Below are positions 8,129 through 16,634 of a DNA stretch of 38,439 nt, in pieces; position 1 is the first letter of the stretch; every line of letters starts with the position of its first letter. The DNA lies in assembly GCA_002705085.1 (NCBI GenBank), contig PAHO01000023.1, positions 1 to 38,439 of the forward strand, given 5' to 3'. Source of the DNA: Phycisphaerae bacterium. Its GTDB lineage: Bacteria > Planctomycetota > Phycisphaerae > Phycisphaerales > SM1A02. A model generated the notes under the pieces. The model saw nothing but the letters and a program-made list of their open reading frames with translations, had not been told where the DNA came from and did not search any database. A program made the translations under genes and the position numbers.

Positions 8129-9961
8129 ATGTTCAATAGCGTTTGTGGTGTGGCAGTGATTTGGACCGCTTCGGTCGTTGATGCGCCGCCGAAATCGGAG
8201 GTGGTGATGACCCCCGTGGCGGCCCAAATGCTGCAGCACGCTGAGGCGCTCTTGTCGTCACTCTCAGAACCTCAGCGGCTGATCACCCAGAAGCCCTTTG
8301 ATGACGGGTCGCGCATGGACTGGACGTTCTTTCCTCGAGTACGGGGGGGGCTTGAGCTTGCCAATCTCCGAGACAACGCTGTGGCTACGGCGGCGGCTGA
8401 AGCGCTGTTGGATTGTGGCTTGTCTGATTCAGGCGCCAATACTGCCGCGAACATCCGTCGACTTGATCCTCAAGAAGATCGCGGAGGTGGCGTTCGCCTC
8501 GGACCCGATCGATACGCCATCACCATTTTCGGCCAACCCTCCCCAGATGAACGCTGGGGGTGGCGGGTGGAGGGCCACCATCTCAATTTGAATTGGACCA
8601 TTGAGCAGGGGCAGGTGGTTTCGGTCACTCCAATGGCTTTTGGCATTTCTCCGTTCGTCGATCAAGCGGGTGAGCCTCAGGTTCTTGGGGATGACCAGCA
8701 GGCTTATTTGGATTTCTTGGGCACCCTCGACGTCGAAACGCGGGCGGGGGCGAAGCGTGACGGTCCGATGCCCGGGGAAGTGCCCGGCGTGGGCCAGCCC
8801 CGTCCAGAATCTGGGGATCGGGTTGGGGTTCGGTTCTCGCAATTGTCTGAAGCAACACAAGCCGCGGCATGGAAAGTCTTGGACACGGTGTACGACCGAT
8901 TGGATCCAGAATTGGCTTGGGTTCGGCGAGCTGCGGCTCGCGCTCAGCCCGATGAGATTTTCTTCAGTTGGAGTGGGACTGGTTTGGCTTTTCGTCCCAA
9001 TGCGTATCGCATCGAAGGCCGGGATTTTACTTTTGATTTTGTGAATGCGCAGGACGACGGCAACCACGTACACACGCTGTACCGGGAGGGCGGGCGCGAC
9101 TTTGGCCAAGAGATCCCACGCTGGACGCGAGTGGCGTCTGGCCAGTTCTTCACCGAGGGCCCAGTGTGGTCCCCCCCGAGCACCCTGTTGTTTTCAGACA
9201 TGCGCTTTGATGGCAGCGCTGGCCACATTGTCTCCTTGAACGAGACCGGGCGTTTGCAACGGTTGTGGTCTTCGCCGAAGGTGGCCAACGGGTTGATGTT
9301 TGATCGGGATGGCCGTTTGTGGGCGTGCCTTTTTGGTCACGGGACGCTGGCAAGTTTCGCATGGCAAGACGGTGCGTTGGTGGATGAGCGAACGGAGATT
9401 TCTGGCTACGAGGGACAGCGATTTCTGAAAACCAACGACTTGGTCTTTGATGATTCCGGTGGTCTCTGGTTTACCGATCCGTTGTTCGGTAGAAAAGCGG
9501 GTGAGCAACCTGTTATGGGCGTGTACTACCGCCGTCCCACCGGCGAGGTCTCGTTGGTCATCGAAGATTTGAAGCGACCCAATGGCATCATGTTGAGCCC
9601 AAGCGAAGAGACGTTGTACATCCTTCCTTCGAGCGGATCATCAGGATTTGCGTACGACATTTCTGCGCCCGGAGAGGTCACGAACCGTCGAAAATTCGGG
9701 GAGATTCCCGGCGGTGGTGATGGCATGACCGTCGATATGCAAGGCAATGTGTACTTGACCAGTGGTCGACTTCGCGCGGTCTTGGTGGTTGATCCCGCGG
9801 GAGAAGAGATTGATCGCATTTCCTTGCCCGGAGGCCCGAGCAATGTTTGCTTTGGCGGCCCGGCGAACCGAACGCTCTTTGTTACCGCGGGAGATTCCGT
9901 CTACGCGGTTCCGAGAATACAGCCGGGATGGGTCTTCCCCGGATCTCGCCCGGGAGGTTGA
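8129..9961 (+). CDS. DUF3500 - SMP-30/gluconolactonase-like fusion protein
   Basis: The product has 610 residues. ATG 8129 is preceded by a GAGGAG site at 8117-8122. The open frame extends 897 bases upstream but there lies antisense to the sigma and anti-sigma genes. A hydrophobic stretch (residues ~5-18) may be a signal peptide. Residues ~28-330 match DUF3500 (WTFFPRVRGGLELANL, EALLDCGLSDSGANTAANIRRL, WGWRVEGHHLNLNWTI). Residues ~335-605 are a six-bladed beta-propeller of the SMP-30/gluconolactonase/LRE type (FTEGPVWSPP, VANGLMFDRDGRLWAC, LKTNDLVFDDSGGLWFTDP, RPNGIMLSPSEETLYI, GGGDGMTVDMQGNVYLT), with the Glu, Asn and Asp that usually bind a divalent cation. It may hydrolyse a sugar lactone; what DUF3500 adds is unknown. 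The 3' end lies 5 bp from the convergent pepE gene. Confidence 0.88.
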   Translation: MFNSVCGVAVIWTASVVDAPPKSEVVMTPVAAQMLQHAEALLSSLSEPQRLITQKPFDDGSRMDWTFFPRVRGGLELANLRDNAVATAAAEALLDCGLSDSGANTAANIRRLDPQEDRGGGVRLGPDRYAITIFGQPSPDERWGWRVEGHHLNLNWTIEQGQVVSVTPMAFGISPFVDQAGEPQVLGDDQQAYLDFLGTLDVETRAGAKRDGPMPGEVPGVGQPRPESGDRVGVRFSQLSEATQAAAWKVLDTVYDRLDPELAWVRRAAARAQPDEIFFSWSGTGLAFRPNAYRIEGRDFTFDFVNAQDDGNHVHTLYREGGRDFGQEIPRWTRVASGQFFTEGPVWSPPSTLLFSDMRFDGSAGHIVSLNETGRLQRLWSSPKVANGLMFDRDGRLWACLFGHGTLASFAWQDGALVDERTEISGYEGQRFLKTNDLVFDDSGGLWFTDPLFGRKAGEQPVMGVYYRRPTGEVSLVIEDLKRPNGIMLSPSEETLYILPSSGSSGFAYDISAPGEVTNRRKFGEIPGGGDGMTVDMQGNVYLTSGRLRAVLVVDPAGEEIDRISLPGGPSNVCFGGPANRTLFVTAGDSVYAVPRIQPGWVFPGSRPGG

Positions 9962-9966
9962 TCCAC

Positions 9967-10686
9967 TTAGTCTTGTAGGTGCGTCTGGAGATCTTCGCCC
10001 GCTTGATGCGTGGTCGGCGTCATGCCCGGTCGGAACACCCGTGCTTCGCTTCCCGTCAGTTCGACGGATTGTTCGCGGCAGCGGAGAAGTCCACCTTCGA
10101 ACAAGCCCACCACCGGGGTGGTGTTTTCTTCGTGGAATTCACGAATGCGGTCGTCTCGGGTTTCACCGAAGTGTGGATGCAGGGCACCGTCTTGCTCGTA
10201 ATGGATGCCCCCGGGGTGGTAGTGGGCGTTGACTTGGAATGGCACCAGACCCAAAGCATCGAAGCTGGGCGGTTGGACAATCGGCATGTCGTTGGTGGTC
10301 CTCATGGTGGGACACGCCACATTGGTTCCCGCACTCACCCCAAGGTACGGAATGCCATCCCCCAAGATTCGATTTCGAATGGCCTCGACCAAGCCCAGTT
10401 CGTGCAACTGCTTGATCAGCCGGAATGTGTTGCCGCCGCCCACGTAGATCCCTTGAGCCGAACGTACCGCCGCTACCGGATCGGATGCTTGATGGATGCC
10501 CTGCAGGGTGTACCCCGCGTGCAGACCACGTTCGTTGAGGGCCGCGACGTAGCCGTCGTGATCGGCCAGGGCATAAGGCACGAACAAGATGGAGTCGATC
10601 TCACCGAAGTGGGCTTGCATTTCGGCCACCAAAGTGGCTTTACGATCGTCGGTGCGGAAGCCGCCTGAACCAAGAAGAACCTTCAT
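9967..10686 (-). CDS. pepE: Dipeptidase E (peptidase S51)
   Basis: This 239-residue cytoplasmic serine peptidase hydrolyses Asp-Xaa dipeptides. The family hallmarks are clear: GGGNTFRLIKQL (84-95), the nucleophile elbow LGVSAGTNVAC with Ser118, NDMPIVQP with Asp133, and VNAHYHPG with His157. The Ser/Asp/His spacing matches the triad described for Salmonella PepE. Length is normal. The gene is monocistronic on the minus strand, convergent with the DUF3500 fusion and divergent from the thioredoxin-fold protein, with 100 bp between starts. Confidence 0.93.
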   Translation of the reverse strand: MKVLLGSGGFRTDDRKATLVAEMQAHFGEIDSILFVPYALADHDGYVAALNERGLHAGYTLQGIHQASDPVAAVRSAQGIYVGGGNTFRLIKQLHELGLVEAIRNRILGDGIPYLGVSAGTNVACPTMRTTNDMPIVQPPSFDALGLVPFQVNAHYHPGGIHYEQDGALHPHFGETRDDRIREFHEENTTPVVGLFEGGLLRCREQSVELTGSEARVFRPGMTPTTHQAGEDLQTHLQD

Positions 10687-10786
10687 GGCATGAATCTAGC
10701 GGGACTTGCGGGGTATTGGTGAACCCGAGGGAGTTGATGTGGGTAGCATGGATTCCCGGCACTTTTTGGTGCGCAAAGGAGATCCC

Positions 10787-12091
10787 ATGAAATACGCCCT
10801 GTTTGCTTCTGGCCTGTCGGCCCTCCTCGTTTCCCATGCCAATGCAGATGAGCGGGGCGACAAGCTTCTTCGGGACTTTTTGACCTACCAGTCCAAACTG
10901 GAGACTTTCAGTTGTGAGCTGGACCTGAGCATGGCAATCGAAAGCCCCTTTGGCCCCATGAACATGGACCAAAAGTTCTCGTTCGCCATGCAGCAGCCGA
11001 ACAAGATGGCGTTGCGGGGCAAGGGTGGCGGCATGATGAGTGTGGACATGGTGAGTGATGGTGAAAACATGACCACCTATCTCCCCATGCTGTCGGCGTA
11101 CATGGTTGATGAAGCGCCCAAGTCGTTCGCCGAAATGAATGAACCCGATGAGTCCGATCCCATGGGCGGCGCGGGCCTTCCCGGTCTGGATTCCAACTTT
11201 TTGATGGTGAGCGCCGAGAACATCGAGAAAGTGCTCTCGGCGGTTGAGTCTTGCGAATTCGTCGGCGAAGAGACTGTGGACGACACCAAAGTCTTGCACC
11301 TCAAAATCACCGAGAAGGGTGAGGATGGACTGCCCAGCATGACCACCGACTTGTGGTTGAGCAGTGACGGCAAGTGGCCATTCCGCCTGAAGCCCGACAT
11401 GGAAGGCATGATGGCCATGGCCGAGGAAGAAGGTGGCGAAGACGCTGACATGATGGAAGGCATGGAGATGTCTGTGACTTTGGATTTGCGAGATTGCAAA
11501 GCCGAGATCAAGAAAGATGCCTTTGTCTTTGTGGCTCCGGAGGGCGCTCGCAAGGTCAGTGACTTCTCCGAAGCCATGGGTGGCATGATGGAGATGGACG
11601 CCCCCGAAGAGGTGGTCCCCGAAATTGAGGATGAGAAAAAGGGTGGCCCCCTCGAGGGCGAGCCTGCCCCCGAGGTCACCTTGACCATGCTCGATGGCAC
11701 ACAAGTTCCCTTGGCTTCGCTCAAGGGCAAGGTTGTGGTGATGGACTTCTGGGCCACTTGGTGTGGTCCTTGCAAACGAGGCATGCCAGGACTGTCCCGC
11801 ATCACCCATGAGCGCCGCGATCAAGGCGTTGTGTTCATGCCGGTGGCCATTGCCGACCGTAAGGAAAAAGTGGAGCAGTATGTCAAGGCCTTCCCGGGGT
11901 CCAACGAAGGTCGACCACTTCCTTCGGCTTTCGATGAAAAAAATGACATCGCTTCGGCATTTAAAGTCGGACCCATTCCTCACACGTTGATCATTGACAA
12001 GAAGGGTGTGATTCGTCATGTGCACATCGGTTTTTCGCCCGATCATGAAAAAACCATGGCTGAAGAACTTGATGCGTTGATTGCTGAGTGA
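10787..12091 (+). CDS. Secreted LolA-like/thioredoxin (TlpA-type) fusion
   Basis: The 434-residue protein starts at ATG 10787 behind AAAGGAGA. The signal peptide covers residues 1-20 (cleavage after SHANA). Residues ~21-260 look like a LolA/DUF2092-type lipoprotein-carrier beta-barrel half (LRDFLTYQSKLETFSCELDLSM, TTDLWLSSDGKWPFRL). They are unusually rich in Met and acidic residues (MEGMMAMAEEEGGEDADMMEG). After a linker, residues ~290-430 are a TlpA/thioredoxin domain with the redox pair Cys326-Gly-Pro-Cys329 (FWATWCGPCKRGMPGL) and a cis-Pro region (VGPIPHTLIIDKKG). It should act in the periplasm, reducing disulfides or moving lipidated or hydrophobic cargo. The gene ends just before a strong intrinsic terminator. 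Confidence 0.9.
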   Translation: MKYALFASGLSALLVSHANADERGDKLLRDFLTYQSKLETFSCELDLSMAIESPFGPMNMDQKFSFAMQQPNKMALRGKGGGMMSVDMVSDGENMTTYLPMLSAYMVDEAPKSFAEMNEPDESDPMGGAGLPGLDSNFLMVSAENIEKVLSAVESCEFVGEETVDDTKVLHLKITEKGEDGLPSMTTDLWLSSDGKWPFRLKPDMEGMMAMAEEEGGEDADMMEGMEMSVTLDLRDCKAEIKKDAFVFVAPEGARKVSDFSEAMGGMMEMDAPEEVVPEIEDEKKGGPLEGEPAPEVTLTMLDGTQVPLASLKGKVVVMDFWATWCGPCKRGMPGLSRITHERRDQGVVFMPVAIADRKEKVEQYVKAFPGSNEGRPLPSAFDEKNDIASAFKVGPIPHTLIIDKKGVIRHVHIGFSPDHEKTMAEELDALIAE

Positions 12092-12114
12092 TTGGTGATT
12101 GAATTTCAATTCCC

Positions 12115-12142
12115 AAGACCCGGCTACGGCCGGGTCTTTTTT
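12115..12142 (+). terminator. Intrinsic terminator
   Basis: A perfect 10-bp stem (AAGACCCGGC at 12115-12124 with GCCGGGTCTT at 12129-12138) and a 4-base TACG loop run into six consecutive T (12137-12142). It begins 23 bp after the stop of the thioredoxin-fold gene and 70 bp before the next start. This is the cleanest terminator in the window. Confidence 0.95.
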
Positions 12143-12184
12143 ATCAACCTTGCACAAGGGTGCAGATTCGTCACAATGTGATTT

Positions 12185-13114
12185 GTGCCAGAGCGTGACA
12201 CCAATGCGTTCGGTGGACAGCCTCTCGTCCTTTCGTATGGCGAGTTGGTGGTCGATCGGGTCGCCGGGCATGACCGGCCTGGTGGGGCGCCCCTCAATTT
12301 TGCTTCGGCCATCCAGCCGCTTCTTCGTTCGGTGGGTGGTGACTGCTCGGTGGTTTCTCGTATTGGCGAAGATCCAGGGGGTCAGCTGCTCCAAGAGGCC
12401 ATGCGCGCGCACGATCTGTCGCCGGCCCTTCTTCAAAGCACGTCGGATGATCCGACGGGGCTTTCTCTCGCTCAAATCGACCAGTCGGGAGAGGTTTCGT
12501 TCCACCTTGAATCCGGTGCTTGGGATGCGATTGATTTGTCCGAAGAACTTCGAGAAAAGGCGGCCGCTTGCGTGGGTCTCCTGGCCGGTTCACTGCCCCT
12601 GAGATCCCCGATTTCGGCCGCGACCATGCTGGCTTTGTTTCAGACGAGCGGCGCGAGCGTCCGCATGTTTGATCTCAACTTCCGGCATGAACCAGACCCA
12701 ACCTTGCTGACCTCGGTTCTGGAAGCGGCCACCCATGTCAAGGGGACGGTCGAGGAATGGATCCAGTTGGGGGCGATGTTGCATTGCCAATCTGATCAAG
12801 CGCATGCGATTGCCACCGAGTTGAGAGGGCAATTTGCATTGGCCTCGTGTTTGGTGACCAGCGGAGCTGGAGGATGTGTGTTGCTGGATGCCGAAGGTGC
12901 AATGGGTGGTCTGCCCGTGGCTTTTCCGATGGCTCAAGGTGCGGACCCAATTGGAGCGGGGGATCATGCCGCGGCTGGTTGGATGTTTGCGCTATTGAAC
13001 GACCGTTCTCCGCTGGATCAAGTGGCGGCAGCCGACATCATGGGAGCATGGGCGGCCTCGCAGCCGGCCTCGGCTCCGGGTGTGCCTTCGGCGGTGCGGG
13101 ACCTTCTCGCCTAA
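12185..13114 (+). CDS. PfkB-family carbohydrate kinase
   Basis: The 309-residue cytoplasmic kinase starts at GTG 12185. N-terminal ribokinase/fructokinase landmarks are GELVVD, the substrate-loop GGAPLNFA (33-40) and VSRIGEDPGGQLL (57-69). The C-terminal phosphate-anion hole and catalytic Asp are in DPIGAGDHAAAGW, with Asp260 as base. The usual Asp-Thr before GAGD is Asp-Pro-Ile, a mild deviation. FDLNFRHEPD matches the conserved D-N-R-P strand of fructokinases. It should phosphorylate a sugar with ATP; fructose is the likeliest substrate but is not proven. It lies 70 bp after the terminator and 11 bp before the next amidohydrolase, so it probably heads that operon. Confidence 0.85.
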   Translation: MPERDTNAFGGQPLVLSYGELVVDRVAGHDRPGGAPLNFASAIQPLLRSVGGDCSVVSRIGEDPGGQLLQEAMRAHDLSPALLQSTSDDPTGLSLAQIDQSGEVSFHLESGAWDAIDLSEELREKAAACVGLLAGSLPLRSPISAATMLALFQTSGASVRMFDLNFRHEPDPTLLTSVLEAATHVKGTVEEWIQLGAMLHCQSDQAHAIATELRGQFALASCLVTSGAGGCVLLDAEGAMGGLPVAFPMAQGADPIGAGDHAAAGWMFALLNDRSPLDQVAAADIMGAWAASQPASAPGVPSAVRDLLA

Positions 13115-13125
13115 TCTTTGCCGGT

Positions 13126-14409
13126 ATGTCACTTGTCCTCTGTCTTGCTGTTGCGTTGGTGGGCCAGCCCATGGCCTTTACCAACGCCCACATCATTCCG
13201 GTTGAAGGTCCTGAAATTCAACGCGGCACTTTGTTGGTTCAGGATGGCAAAATTCTTGCCGTGGGGGCGTCTGTTGCCATTCCGAAAGGCGCGCTGGTTC
13301 AAGACTGTGCCAACCAAGTCATCATGCCCGGACTCATTTGCACCCACAGCCATATTGGGGGGTGGGGGGGCGCTGACCGATCGGGGCCTATTCAGCCTGA
13401 TGCTCGCATCATTGATGCCCTGAACCCACGAAGCAGTGGATGGAAGCGTGCTTTGGCAGGGGGTCTGACCACTCTGAATGTCATGCCTGGTTCGGGGCAT
13501 CTGCTTTCGGGGCAAACTGTGTATCTCAAACTGCGACCGGATGTTGGCACCATCGGGGAGATGGCCTACCGGTTTGCTGATGGGTCACCAATGGGTGGCA
13601 TCAAAATGGCCAACGGCACCAACCCGCAGGGGGCCCCGCCATTTCCCGGGACCCGATCCAAGGCCGCGGCCTTGGTGCGTCAAAAATATCTCGAAGCGCA
13701 GAAATACCAGCGTGATCTGGAGGCCGTTGCTGAAGGGGGCGAAGCTCCACCCCGAGATCTTGGACTTGAGGCTTTGGTGGAAGCACTTGAAGGCAAGCGT
13801 GTGGTGCATCACCACACCCATCGTGCTGATGACATCGTGACCGTCCTGCGGCTCTCGGAAGAATTTGGTTTTCGGTTGGTGCTGCATCATGTGAGCGAAG
13901 CGATCATGGTGGCGGAAGAAATCGCTGAAGCTGATGTCCCATGCTCGGTCATCATGATTGACAGCCCCGGAGGGAAGCAGGAAGCCATCAACCTGTCGTT
14001 TGAAACCGGTCGAGTTTTGGACGAACACGGTGTCAAGGTGGCGTATCACACGGATGATTACATCACCGATAGCCGGTACTTCTTTCGTTCGGCGGCCCTT
14101 GGTATCCGTGCGGGTTTGGCCCGAGAAACCGCGTTGGCCTCATTGTCCCTGCATGGGGCGGAGATGATGGATTTGGGGGGGCGGATCGGATCCTTGGCGC
14201 CTGGAAAGGATGCCGATTTCGTGATCCTCTCTGGTGATCCTTTCTCAATAGACACCCGAGTCCAGCAAACTTGGGTGGAGGGAAATTTGGCTTTTGATTT
14301 GGCCAAACCAAGCGATCGCCTCTTTGCTGAGGGCGGCTTTGGTGGGAGCAACGAAGTGAATCCCTATATGTGTTGCACCAAGAATGAATGTGAGGGGTGT
14401 GCCCAATGA
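13126..14409 (+). CDS. Secreted amidohydrolase, metal site intact, Cys-rich tail
   Basis: The 427-residue protein starts at ATG 13126. The frame is open farther upstream, but that is antiphase reading of the kinase gene. Residues 1-17 are a signal peptide (LVLCLAVALVGQPMA). The amidohydrolase fold keeps His-x-His (PGLICTHSHIG, His codons at 13345 and 13351), barrel histidines (VVHHHTHRADDI, LVLHHVSE) and the late Asp (VAYHTDDYITD), so hydrolysis of a cyclic amide or related bond is expected. Closing strands are GRIGSLAPGKDADFVILSGDPF. The C-terminal tail carries five Cys (MCCTKNECEGC), a possible metal-binding or anchoring end, reminiscent of the GVCGC end of the first amidohydrolase. Its stop overlaps the next start (ATGA). 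Confidence 0.9.
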   Translation: MSLVLCLAVALVGQPMAFTNAHIIPVEGPEIQRGTLLVQDGKILAVGASVAIPKGALVQDCANQVIMPGLICTHSHIGGWGGADRSGPIQPDARIIDALNPRSSGWKRALAGGLTTLNVMPGSGHLLSGQTVYLKLRPDVGTIGEMAYRFADGSPMGGIKMANGTNPQGAPPFPGTRSKAAALVRQKYLEAQKYQRDLEAVAEGGEAPPRDLGLEALVEALEGKRVVHHHTHRADDIVTVLRLSEEFGFRLVLHHVSEAIMVAEEIAEADVPCSVIMIDSPGGKQEAINLSFETGRVLDEHGVKVAYHTDDYITDSRYFFRSAALGIRAGLARETALASLSLHGAEMMDLGGRIGSLAPGKDADFVILSGDPFSIDTRVQQTWVEGNLAFDLAKPSDRLFAEGGFGGSNEVNPYMCCTKNECEGCAQ

Positions 14410-15617
14410 AGATCTTTCGAACCTTGGCGCCTCTGTTTGTTCTCGTCATCGGCAGCATCACGTCTGCAGAGACCATCTTCGTGTTTGGTGAAGAGATTCA
14501 CCCGGTCACGCAGCCCGTGATCCGAAATGGTGTGGTCGTGGTCGAAGATGGAACAATTCAAGCGGTTGGTCCTGCATCGATGGTTCGTGGTCAAGAAGCG
14601 GATCGGGTGATTCGAACCACAGTGGTGGTGCCCGGATTCGTCGACGCGCGGGCGACGGTTGGCCTGACGGGTCAATTCAACCATGAGCACGATCAAGACC
14701 ATCTCGACACCTCCGAAGCGATGCAGCCCGAATTGCGGGCCATTGATGCTTACAACTGGAAGGAGCGTTTGGTGGAATGGGTGCGGGGGTTTGGGGTAAC
14801 CACCGTGCATACGGGTCACTCACCGGGTGAGTTGATCTCGGGACAAACCTGCATCGTGAAGACCGCCGGCCGAGGTCTGCAAGATGATCTCGTCCAAACG
14901 TGCTGGGGGGTGAGCGCGACGTTGGGTGAAGGGGCGCAGAGATCGGGAAGCTCTCCAGGCAATCGGTCCAAGGCGGTGGCCATGCTGCGCCAAGCCATGA
15001 TTGCCGCTGAAGAAAGATTGAAAAAGCGAGCTGACACTGAAGAACCCAACCTGTTCCGAAATCTTCGGGAGGAAATGTTGGAAGACATTGCTTCAGGAGA
15101 ACGACCTTTGATTGTGCACGCGGACCGCGCATTCGATATCTCCGCGGCTCTTCGATTGAAGGAGGAATTTGGCCTCGATGTGGTGCTCGAGAGTGCGGCC
15201 GAAGCCCATGGGATGATCGAAGCAATCAAAGAGGCGAACGTGCCCATCTTTTTGCATCCCACCATGGCGCGAGGTTCGGGCGAAAAACTGAACGCCAGTT
15301 TCACCACCGCCGCCAAACTGCGGGAGGCGGGAATACCGGTTGCTTTTTCAACCGGCTATGAGGCGTACGTGCCCAAAGTTAGGGTTTTGGTGTTCGAAGC
15401 CGCCATGGCTATTCCCTACGGCCTGTCGCGCGAGGATGCCTTGGCCATGATCACCATTGAGCCCGCCAAAATCTTGGGCATCAGCGGTCGGGTTGGATCC
15501 ATCGAGCCGGGCAAAGACGCTGATTTGGCGTTCTTTGACGGCGACCCTTTTGAATGGGTCACCCATTGTGAAGGGGTCATGATCGATGGCCAGAGATTTG
15601 CGCAAGAGCCGCGCTGA
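14406..15617 (+). CDS. Secreted amidohydrolase homologue, metal motif lost
   Basis: This 403-residue protein is translationally coupled to the preceding amidohydrolase through ATGA, with GAGGGG upstream. Residues 1-20 form a signal peptide (LAPLFVLVIGSITSA). Fold markers are intact (VVVEDGTIQAVGPA, then GRVGSIEPGKDADLAFFDGDPF at the end). The metal HxH position reads Arg-Ala-Thr (PGFVDARATVG), and the late Asp region reads FSTGYEAYV. One barrel His remains (LIVHADRAFDI). Like the protein at 2283-3557 it is likely a non-catalytic or differently acting partner of the intact enzyme before it. Its stop directly abuts the stop of the convergent epimerase gene with no spacer. Confidence 0.88.
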   Translation: MKIFRTLAPLFVLVIGSITSAETIFVFGEEIHPVTQPVIRNGVVVVEDGTIQAVGPASMVRGQEADRVIRTTVVVPGFVDARATVGLTGQFNHEHDQDHLDTSEAMQPELRAIDAYNWKERLVEWVRGFGVTTVHTGHSPGELISGQTCIVKTAGRGLQDDLVQTCWGVSATLGEGAQRSGSSPGNRSKAVAMLRQAMIAAEERLKKRADTEEPNLFRNLREEMLEDIASGERPLIVHADRAFDISAALRLKEEFGLDVVLESAAEAHGMIEAIKEANVPIFLHPTMARGSGEKLNASFTTAAKLREAGIPVAFSTGYEAYVPKVRVLVFEAAMAIPYGLSREDALAMITIEPAKILGISGRVGSIEPGKDADLAFFDGDPFEWVTHCEGVMIDGQRFAQEPR

Positions 15618-16625
15618 TCACACCTGGTAGTAGGTTCGGTACCACTCGACAAAGCGGGGAATGCCAACATCAATGGACGTTGATGGCGTGTATCCCACGG
15701 CGTCTGACAGGTCTTGCACATCTGCTTCGGTATGGCGGACATCACCCGGCTGCATGGGCAAAAAGTCCATGACTGCTTTTTGACCCAAACAGGCTTCGAT
15801 GCAGGAAATGAAGTCAAGCAGCGGAACGGGTCGACCGCCCCCAATGTTGTACACCCGCCATGGGGCCGCGCTGGTTCCGGGGTCGGGGGAGTGGGGATCC
15901 CAGTTGGGATTGGCGGTCGCGGGTGTGTCCAGTGTTCGAAGAACACCCTCGACAACATCGTCGATGTAGGTGAAGTCTCGAGTCTGCTCACCTTCGCCGA
16001 ACACTGGTATGGGCTCGTTCTTCAAGATGGCATCGACAAATCGAAACAGCGCCATGTCTGGTCGGCCCCAAGGCCCATAGACCGTAAAAAATCGGAGTCC
16101 TGTACAGGGGATGCCATAGAGGTGGGCGTAGACATGGGCCATGTGCTCGTTGGACTTTTTGGTGGCGGCGTACAGGGAGATTGGGTGGTCAACGTTGTCC
16201 CTTACGGAGAAGGGCAAGTTTTGATTGCTGCCATAGACGCTGGAACTGGATGCGTACACCAAGTGTTTGATGTCGTGGTGGCGACATCCTTCGAGTACGG
16301 TCAGGAATCCATTGAGGTTGGCTTCAAGGTATGCAAACGGGTGGTCAAGTGAGTAACGAACGCCTGCTTGGGCGGCCAGATGGACCACCGCGTCGAAGTT
16401 TTCATCATGAAAAAGCTTGGCCATGCCGTCTTGGTCAGCACAGTCCATTTCGATGAAGTTGAAACGGACTTCTTCTGCCAGACGTTCAATCCGTGCAGAC
16501 TTGAGCTTTGGGTCGTAGTACGGGTTGAGGTTGTCGATCCCCACGACGTCATCGCCTCGGTTGAGGAGTAGGTGTGTCGTGGCGGCGCCAACAAAACCGG
16601 CCGCACCGGTGACAAGAACTCTCAT
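15618..16625 (-). CDS. UDP-glucuronate 4-epimerase (SDR family)
   Basis: This 335-residue extended short-chain dehydrogenase interconverts UDP-glucuronate and UDP-galacturonate. Residues 7-13 are the NAD loop (GAAGFVG), IDNLNPYYD follows strand 2, and the active site is SSSSVYG with Tyr152-x-x-x-Lys156 (LYAATKKSNE). The stretch LRFFTVYGPWGRPDMALFRF is typical of UDP-glucuronate epimerases (GAE/LpsL type). It supplies a uronic acid precursor and fits the adjacent polysaccharide cluster, though it lies on the opposite strand with the ApbE gene upstream (9-bp gap). It converges with the amidohydrolase at 15617. Confidence 0.92.
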   Translation of the reverse strand: MRVLVTGAAGFVGAATTHLLLNRGDDVVGIDNLNPYYDPKLKSARIERLAEEVRFNFIEMDCADQDGMAKLFHDENFDAVVHLAAQAGVRYSLDHPFAYLEANLNGFLTVLEGCRHHDIKHLVYASSSSVYGSNQNLPFSVRDNVDHPISLYAATKKSNEHMAHVYAHLYGIPCTGLRFFTVYGPWGRPDMALFRFVDAILKNEPIPVFGEGEQTRDFTYIDDVVEGVLRTLDTPATANPNWDPHSPDPGTSAAPWRVYNIGGGRPVPLLDFISCIEACLGQKAVMDFLPMQPGDVRHTEADVQDLSDAVGYTPSTSIDVGIPRFVEWYRTYYQV

Positions 16626-16634
16626 GGTTTCATG

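Noticed and set aside
8122-8136. GTTCAA repeat around AACATGTT as a LexA-like operator
   Set aside because: It falls on the start codon and first codons of the DUF3500 gene, does not match a full SOS box, and can be explained by the Shine-Dalgarno plus coding sequence.
10640-12505. Long antisense open frame of 621 codons on the minus strand
   Set aside because: It lies opposite the thioredoxin-fold gene, which has a signal peptide, CGPC motif, ribosome site and terminator. The antisense frame has no recognisable motif and crosses the terminator; it is a shadow of codon bias.
12847-13125. Upstream extension of the amidohydrolase at 13126
   Set aside because: This is out-of-frame reading of the PfkB kinase gene. 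The signal peptide starts at ATG 13126.
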